Position numbers and translations under genes: made by a program. A stretch of 9,302 nt of DNA from JANLQX01 sp043775075 (GTDB lineage: Bacteria > Actinomycetota > Acidimicrobiia > Acidimicrobiales > JANYDT01): assembly GCA_043775075.1 (NCBI GenBank), contig JAYVSS010000264.1, positions 1-9,302 on the forward strand, written 5' to 3'. Within the stretch, counting starts at the first letter, position 1. Every line of letters begins with the position of its first letter. The notes under the pieces were generated by a model. It worked only from the letters and a program-made list of their open reading frames with translations. It made no database searches and was not told the DNA's origin. Below are positions 5,437-9,302 of the stretch, in pieces.

Positions 5437-8091
5437 CTACGCAAGTCCGGCGGCGGTCCGGGCCAGGGCAAGCGCGTCGTCGAGGGCCGCCGGATTGCGT
5501 CCCCCGGCCACCGCGAGATCGGGCGCTTTTCCTCCGCCGCCGCCGATGGCCTTGAGCGCGTCGACAATCAGATCGCTGGCGTGGAAACCACTGTCCTTTC
5601 GCACAGCGCTCACCAAGGCGACGCCACCCGCTGCGGGCGCCGAGCCGAGCACCACGGCGTTGATCCCCGCGACATCGCGCACCGCAACCGCGAGATCCTT
5701 GAGGTCATCTCGATTGACATCGTCGACCCGGGCGACAACCACGCCGTTGACGGCTCCCGCGGCCAGTATTTGCGCCCGGCCACCGGCCAGCTGACGACGC
5801 ATTTGGTCAAGCTCTTTTTCCAGGGACTTGCGTTCATCAAGCAGCTTGGCCACGCGCTCGGCGAGGTCTTCCGGTTTGGCCCGCAGGGCGTTTGCCGCAG
5901 TGTTCAGAATGCGTTCATCAGCGCGCAGACGATCGATGGTCCGCAGGCCGGTGGTCGCTTCGATGCGACGGATGTTCGATCCGATGGAGCTCTCCGAGCT
6001 GATCGTGATTGCTCCGATCTGGCCGACGTTGGCCACGTGCGTCCCACCGCAGAATTCGAGCGACGGACCGGCGGTGAGGATCCGCACGCGGTCGCCGTAC
6101 TTGTCGCCGAAGAACGCAATGGCGCCCATCTCTTCGGCCTCAACCTTGGTGACCTCGGGGTTGTTCGTGGCCGCCGCTGTGAGCACAACGTCGTTCACGA
6201 GGTCTTCGATCTTCGTGATTTGGTCTGGCGTCACCGAGTCGTAATGGGAGAAGTCGAAGCGAAGACGGTCAGGGCCGACGAGCGATCCGGCCTGCTTCAC
6301 ATGATCTCCGAGGGTTTGACGTAGGGCCCAGTGCAGGAGGTGAGTCGCCGTATGGTTGCGGCGGGTGGCGTTGCGCTTCGATTCGTCGATATGCGCGCTT
6401 GCCTTCTCATCTACCTCGATCGATCCGGATCGCACGATTGCCGTGTGCTTGATGAGTCCAGGGATGGCGTAGGAGGTCTCCACAATGTCGGCCTTGCCGG
6501 TGGCGGTCACAACGGTCCCGGTGTCTCCCACCTGGCCGCCCGATTCGGCGTAGAACGGCGTGCGATCCAGAAAAATCTCCACCTGATTGGCGTCTTCCGG
6601 GTCGGTCTGGACCACGGCGAGCACAACGGCATCGTCGAGGTTCGTTTCGGTGTAACCAACGAACGTCGTGGTGCCCTTGGCCTCCATGAGGTCGCGGTAC
6701 TGCTTCGATAATTCCTCGGGCGTGGTGGCGTTCTTCCTCGCTGAACGGGCGCGGGTGCGCTGCTCGCCCATGAGCACGTTGAAGCGGTCCTCATCGACAT
6801 CCATGCCACGCTCGCCGACGATTTCACGGGTGAGCTCGAGCTGAAAACCAAACGTGTCGTGGAGCTCGAAGGCGGTGTCTCCGTCGAGAGGTTGCATCCT
6901 ACTAAGCGCTCTCAGCTTCTCGTCCAACATGACGCTGCCCCGCTCGAGAGTCTTACGGAACTGCTGCTCTTCGCGAGTGATGACATTGAGGATGTGATCC
7001 TTACGTTCGCGTACGATCGGGTACGCGCCCGCCATCACGTCGATCGCCACCTCGACGAGCTCAGGCATCACATTGCGCTTGGCCCCAAGCCGATAGGCGT
7101 GGCGCACCGCCCGACGCACGATCCGGCGCAGCACGTACCCGCGGTCGTTGTTGCTCGGGAACACGTCGTCGCCGATGAGCATGGCACTCGACCGAGCGTG
7201 CTCGGCCAGGACCCGGAGAGAGAACGAGTCCGCGTCCTCGTAGTCCCCGATCACATACTTGGCCCCGGTGATACTGCAGGCCCGGTCGATAATCGGGGCC
7301 ATAAGGTCCGTCTCCCACACCGCCTCCACGTTTTGCAAGAGGCAGAGAATGCGTTCCAGGCCCGCCCCGGTATCGATCGACGGCTTCGGTAGCGGGGTGC
7401 GGGTGCCGTCTTCGGCCTGGTCGAACTGCATGAACACGAGGTTCCAGAACTCCAGGAAACGCGCTTCGGCGTCGGGATTGAGCGGACCGCCTTCGGGACC
7501 GTACTTGGCGCCCCGGTCGATATAGATCTCGCTGCACGGACCACACGGACCGGTGGGACCCATCTGCCAGAAATTGTCCTTGTCGCCGAGGCGCTGGATG
7601 CGGTTCTTGGGCATCTCCGTCAAGTCAAGCCACAGCGCTTCGGCCTCGTCATCGGACTCGTGAACGGTGACCCAGAGTTGTTCGGGGTCGAAGCCGAGGG
7701 TGTTGGTGGTGAAATCCCAGGCGTAGGTGATGGCGTCGGACTTGAAGTAATCGCCAAAACTGAAGTTGCCGAGCATCTCGAAGAACACGAGGTGGCGGGC
7801 GGTGCGGCCCACATCGTCTAAGTCGTTGTGCTTGCCGCCGGCCCGGGCGCACTTCTGGCTGGTGGTGGCCCGCTTGAACGGCGGGGTTTCGTCGCCGGTG
7901 AAATACGGCTTGAACGGCACCATCCCGGCGACAGTGAACAGCAGGCCCGGATCGTGGGGAATCAGGCTGCCCGACGCCACCTCGGTGTGACCCCGGGAGG
8001 TGAAGTGGTGCAAAAAGCTCCGGCGCAGCTCATCGCTCGTGGCCGGAGGGCGTCCGAGGGGGTGGGACGGAGTGCGGGGCGGGTTCGACAT
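5437..8091 (-). CDS. alaS: Alanyl-tRNA synthetase AlaS
   Basis: AlaS charges tRNA-Ala with alanine and hydrolyses mischarged Ser- and Gly-tRNA-Ala. At 884 aa it has full bacterial length and all domains. The class II catalytic core includes FKPYFTGDETPPFKRATTSQKCAR (60-83), motif 2 around RHLVFFEMLGNFSFGDYFK (99-117), GPTGPCGPCSEIY (178-190) and motif 3 GAGLERIL (242-249). The tRNA-recognition region holds RGYVLRRIVRRAVRHAYRLG (317-336) and DTFGFQLELT (412-421). The editing domain carries the metal site HxxxH (H580, H584) and CxxxH (C681, H685). A coiled coil (about 742-770) leads to the C-Ala domain with the glycine-rich IGGGGGK (849-855) and AVAGGRN. The ATG at 8091 has no Shine-Dalgarno; a TAGAAT box 9 bases upstream suggests a nearly leaderless transcript. 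The 181-bp region upstream is rich in repeats and hairpins. Confidence 0.98.
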   Translation of the reverse strand: MSNPPRTPSHPLGRPPATSDELRRSFLHHFTSRGHTEVASGSLIPHDPGLLFTVAGMVPFKPYFTGDETPPFKRATTSQKCARAGGKHNDLDDVGRTARHLVFFEMLGNFSFGDYFKSDAITYAWDFTTNTLGFDPEQLWVTVHESDDEAEALWLDLTEMPKNRIQRLGDKDNFWQMGPTGPCGPCSEIYIDRGAKYGPEGGPLNPDAEARFLEFWNLVFMQFDQAEDGTRTPLPKPSIDTGAGLERILCLLQNVEAVWETDLMAPIIDRACSITGAKYVIGDYEDADSFSLRVLAEHARSSAMLIGDDVFPSNNDRGYVLRRIVRRAVRHAYRLGAKRNVMPELVEVAIDVMAGAYPIVRERKDHILNVITREEQQFRKTLERGSVMLDEKLRALSRMQPLDGDTAFELHDTFGFQLELTREIVGERGMDVDEDRFNVLMGEQRTRARSARKNATTPEELSKQYRDLMEAKGTTTFVGYTETNLDDAVVLAVVQTDPEDANQVEIFLDRTPFYAESGGQVGDTGTVVTATGKADIVETSYAIPGLIKHTAIVRSGSIEVDEKASAHIDESKRNATRRNHTATHLLHWALRQTLGDHVKQAGSLVGPDRLRFDFSHYDSVTPDQITKIEDLVNDVVLTAAATNNPEVTKVEAEEMGAIAFFGDKYGDRVRILTAGPSLEFCGGTHVANVGQIGAITISSESSIGSNIRRIEATTGLRTIDRLRADERILNTAANALRAKPEDLAERVAKLLDERKSLEKELDQMRRQLAGGRAQILAAGAVNGVVVARVDDVNRDDLKDLAVAVRDVAGINAVVLGSAPAAGGVALVSAVRKDSGFHASDLIVDALKAIGGGGGKAPDLAVAGGRNPAALDDALALARTAAGLA

Positions 8092-8100
8092 AGCCGAACG

Positions 8101-8106
8101 ATTCTA
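8101..8106 (-). promoter_or_regulatory. Possible -10 box for alaS
   Basis: TAGAAT on the minus strand (8106-8101) fits the TANNNT -10 consensus and ends 9 bases before the alaS ATG. Transcription would begin about 3 bases before the ATG. The alaS start has no Shine-Dalgarno. No convincing -35 hexamer is found at the usual spacing; many actinobacterial promoters lack one. Pattern-based inference only. Confidence 0.35.
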
Positions 8107-8180
8107 CCGATGACCCCTTCTGACCAGGCCCGGTTTCGCACCGCTAATTTCCCCGCCCCGTTCGGGCCACACGCCGGTCC

Positions 8181-8228
8181 TTTTGTGGGTGGCCCCACGT
8201 TTTTGGGTGGCCCACAGTCATTTTTGAC
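8181..8228. repeat. Cluster of three short hairpins separated by T-runs, upstream of alaS
   Basis: On the plus strand, two related units (8181-8199 and 8200-8217) each begin with a T-run and contain GGGTGGCCC or GGGTGGCCCC. The first folds as GTGGG/CCCAC around TGGC (8185-8198). The second folds as TGGG/CCCA around TGG (8204-8214). They are followed by GTCA/TGAC around TTTT (8217-8228). On the coding (minus) strand the T-runs read as A-runs. The region lies in the 181-bp gap between the small basic-protein gene and alaS. Its function is unknown; RNA structure or protein binding are both possible. Confidence 0.6.
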
Positions 8229-8259
8229 CGCCCAGGCACCCAAACCGCCCCGGCACCCA
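8226..8259. repeat. Two-copy 17-bp tandem repeat upstream of alaS
   Basis: Two directly adjacent 17-bp units (8226-8242 and 8243-8259) match at 15 of 17 positions. Both contain ACCGCCC then GGCACCCA; they differ at positions 1 and 9. The array sits 14 bp downstream of the stop codon of the small basic-protein gene in the direction of transcription. It could be a paired protein-binding site or a product of replication slippage. Confidence 0.7.
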
Positions 8260-8272
8260 GTTCGGAAGGGGG

Positions 8273-8533
8273 TCAGCGGCGGCGGAGGGTCTGGCGGAGT
8301 TCGGTTTCGCGGTCCGACGCCGCCGTGCGGCCCTCGGTTATGGCCGCGCTGATGCGGGCGCGGGTGGCGTCGTTACGGGCACTGGCGATGCCCTTCACTC
8401 GCTTGACCAAGGCCGACGGAGCTATCGCCGCCACCTTCTCGGTCACCACACGCTTGGCCTTGCGCTCGAGCCAGCGCGAACCGACGGTCCCCGCAACGGC
8501 ACCGGTGGCCCACCAGATCAGGCGCTTGAACAT
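8273..8533 (-). CDS. Small basic protein with a hydrophobic N-terminus (DUF6167-like by layout and position)
   Basis: The 86-aa product has a short hydrophobic N-terminal segment (about 5-18, LIWWATGAVAGTVG) preceded by MFKR, then a long positively charged helix-rich tail (KAKRVVTEKV ... ETELRQTLRRR). Its beginning and layout resemble the small DUF6167 proteins found beside DUF948 proteins upstream of alaS in Streptomyces. That match is from memory of the family, not from a search. No catalytic motif is visible; a peripheral or single-span membrane protein with a cytoplasmic basic tail is plausible. The ATG at 8533 begins 23 bp after the stop of the DUF948-like gene. It has no Shine-Dalgarno, but a TACGAT box lies 6 bases upstream. 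The coding assignment rests on position, an unbroken frame and this resemblance. Confidence 0.75.
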   Translation of the reverse strand: MFKRLIWWATGAVAGTVGSRWLERKAKRVVTEKVAAIAPSALVKRVKGIASARNDATRARISAAITEGRTAASDRETELRQTLRRR

Positions 8534-8539
8534 GATCAG

Positions 8540-8545
8540 ATCGTA
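8540..8545 (-). promoter_or_regulatory. Possible -10 box for a leaderless mRNA of the small basic protein
   Basis: TACGAT on the minus strand (8545-8540) fits TANNNT and is followed by exactly 6 bases and then the ATG at 8533. This is the spacing expected when the A of the start codon is the first transcribed base. No Shine-Dalgarno or convincing -35 element is present. It lies in the 23-bp gap after the DUF948-like gene, so it would be an internal promoter of the cluster. Confidence 0.4.
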
Positions 8546-8556
8546 GGCCCGACCGG

Positions 8557-8934
8557 TTAACGGCCAGGTTTTTTCGGTTCAGTCGCCTTGGCTAAGCGGG
8601 CCAGCGCCCGACGCGAGCCGGTGAACCACGCCAGGATCTTCACCAGCGGGTTCGTCACGGCGTTATACGCCAATTTCGACGCGGCATCGGCCGTGCCGGT
8701 GAGCGACGCCGCCGTTTCCAACAGCACGTCGGCTTTCCGATTCGCCCCCTCAGCTTTGCGCAGGGCCGAGCGAGTGTCAGCCAACAGGGGAATCGTTTGG
8801 GCTCGCAGGTCAGCGAGCCCGCTCGTAAGTTCACGGACGGTTCTGACCAAGAAATGGACCGCCAACGCCATCACAACGACGAGAATCGCCATCCCCACCG
8901 CCCCCACTATCAACACCCATTGCCACCAGCTCAT
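8557..8934 (-). CDS. DUF948-like membrane-anchored protein
   Basis: The 125-aa product starts with one membrane helix (about 5-29, QWVLIVGAVGMAILVVVMALAVHFL). An amphipathic, probably coiled-coil stretch follows (about 30-90, VRELTSGLADLRAQTIPLLADTRSALRKAEGANRKADVLLETAASLTG). A second hydrophobic patch, TNPLVKILAWFTGSRRA (94-110), precedes a basic tail ending EPKKPGR. This layout and the neighbourhood match the DUF948 proteins found between rarA and alaS in actinobacteria. Their function is unknown to me. The start is well supported: GAGGAG lies 5 bases upstream of the ATG at 8934, and that ATG overlaps the rarA stop in an ATGA arrangement, indicating translational coupling to rarA. Confidence 0.85.
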   Translation of the reverse strand: MSWWQWVLIVGAVGMAILVVVMALAVHFLVRTVRELTSGLADLRAQTIPLLADTRSALRKAEGANRKADVLLETAASLTGTADAASKLAYNAVTNPLVKILAWFTGSRRALARLAKATEPKKPGR

Positions 8935-9302
8935 GTGTTCTCCTCGCGTGGCGTCATCGATTTCGAGGCGAAGTTTCTCCCCGCCATGCGGGCGGCGACC
9001 CGAACTTCGTTGCCGTGATCTGACGGGTTGTAATACCGACGGTCGACGAGGTCGTCGGGCAGGTACTGCTGCTCCACGAAACCCCGCGGATCGTCGTGCG
9101 GATACTGATACCCCTTGCCGTGACCGAGGCGGGCGGCCCCGGCGTAATGGGCGTCGCGGAGATGGATAGGCACAGCTCCAGAGCTGCGTTCGGCCACGTC
9201 GGACATCGCGCCCCAGATCCCTAGCGCCACCCGGTTCGACTTCGGGGCAGTGGCGAGATGAACCACGGCCTGACCGAGCACGAGCTGGGCCTCGGGCATA
9301 CC
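8931..9302 (-). CDS. rarA: Replication-associated recombination protein A (RarA/MgsA), C-terminal part
   Basis: RarA is an AAA+ ATPase related to clamp loaders and RuvB that acts at stalled replication forks. Only the last 123 residues are in the window; the ATPase part lies beyond the right edge. The visible part shows the conserved C-terminal tetramerisation region of the family: PEAQLVLGQAVVHLATAPKSN, then AVPIHLRDAHY, GKGYQYPHDDP, FVEQQYLPDDL and RRYYNPSDHGNEVRVAARM. The ATG at 9299 is an internal methionine, since the frame stays open to the edge and the family is about 430 aa or longer. The stop overlaps the next gene's ATG as ATGA. Confidence 0.93.
   Translation of the reverse strand, partial: GMPEAQLVLGQAVVHLATAPKSNRVALGIWGAMSDVAERSSGAVPIHLRDAHYAGAARLGHGKGYQYPHDDPRGFVEQQYLPDDLVDRRYYNPSDHGNEVRVAARMAGRNFASKSMTPREENT
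8940..8945 (-). promoter_or_regulatory. Strong Shine-Dalgarno for the DUF948-like gene
   Basis: GAGGAG (8945-8940 on the minus strand) ends 5 bases before the ATG at 8934 and lies inside the last codons of rarA. It fixes the start of the DUF948-like gene and is the strongest ribosome site in the window. Confidence 0.75.

Noticed and set aside
5344..6324. Plus-strand open frame (326 codons) opposite the ruvX start and the alaS 3' end
   Set aside because: It lies antisense to conserved AlaS residues including the editing and C-Ala domains; its translation shows no recognisable domain.
8185..8204. Intrinsic terminator reading on the plus strand (GTGGG/CCCAC then GTTTTT)
   Set aside because: The shape fits, but no plus-strand gene ends here and the stem is only 5 bp; on the transcribed strand the tail is A-rich.
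7962..8243. Minus-strand open frame (93 codons) overlapping the alaS start and the repeat region
   Set aside because: It is out of frame with alaS, overlaps its first 130 bases, spans the repeats and shows no family-like sequence.
8107..8272. T-box riboswitch controlling alaS
   Set aside because: I see no match to the conserved T-box sequence followed by a terminator or sequestrator, and the GGGTGCC repeats only superficially resemble it.

Overview
The window is GC-rich and all ten genes lie on the minus strand. No RNA genes, mobile elements, CRISPR arrays or foreign-looking segments are visible. Gene content and order match a conserved actinobacterial block: rarA, a DUF948-type protein, a small protein, alaS, ruvX, mltG, aroE, a prepilin peptidase, aroC, aroK. 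Mycobacteria and Streptomyces carry recognisable versions of this block. The proteins are diverged and the genome may belong to a less-studied actinobacterial class such as Acidimicrobiia, but that lineage guess is inference.

In the direction of transcription (right to left), the window opens inside rarA (replication-fork repair), whose stop overlaps the start of a membrane-anchored DUF948-like protein. A small basic protein with a hydrophobic N-terminus follows. A 181-bp gap rich in short repeats and hairpins precedes alaS (alanyl-tRNA synthetase). Next come ruvX (Holliday-junction resolvase-like / pre-16S rRNA nuclease) and mltG (septal peptidoglycan transglycosylase), which are translationally coupled. 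Then follow aroE, a type IV prepilin peptidase, aroC and, after a 151-bp gap containing a terminator-like hairpin, aroK, which runs off the left edge.

Functionally this is a housekeeping cluster. AroE, AroK and AroC act in the late shikimate pathway (dehydroshikimate to shikimate, shikimate to shikimate-3-phosphate, EPSP to chorismate). The other genes serve DNA and RNA maintenance, translation, cell-wall growth and prepilin processing.

I do not see a novel multi-gene system. The points most worth a second look are non-coding: the repeat and hairpin array in front of alaS; TANNNT (-10-like) boxes placed 6-9 nt before the starts of several genes that lack a Shine-Dalgarno sequence, suggesting leaderless transcripts inside an apparent operon; and a terminator-like hairpin separating aroC from aroK. 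At protein level, the prepilin peptidase has a rearranged N-terminal cysteine motif.
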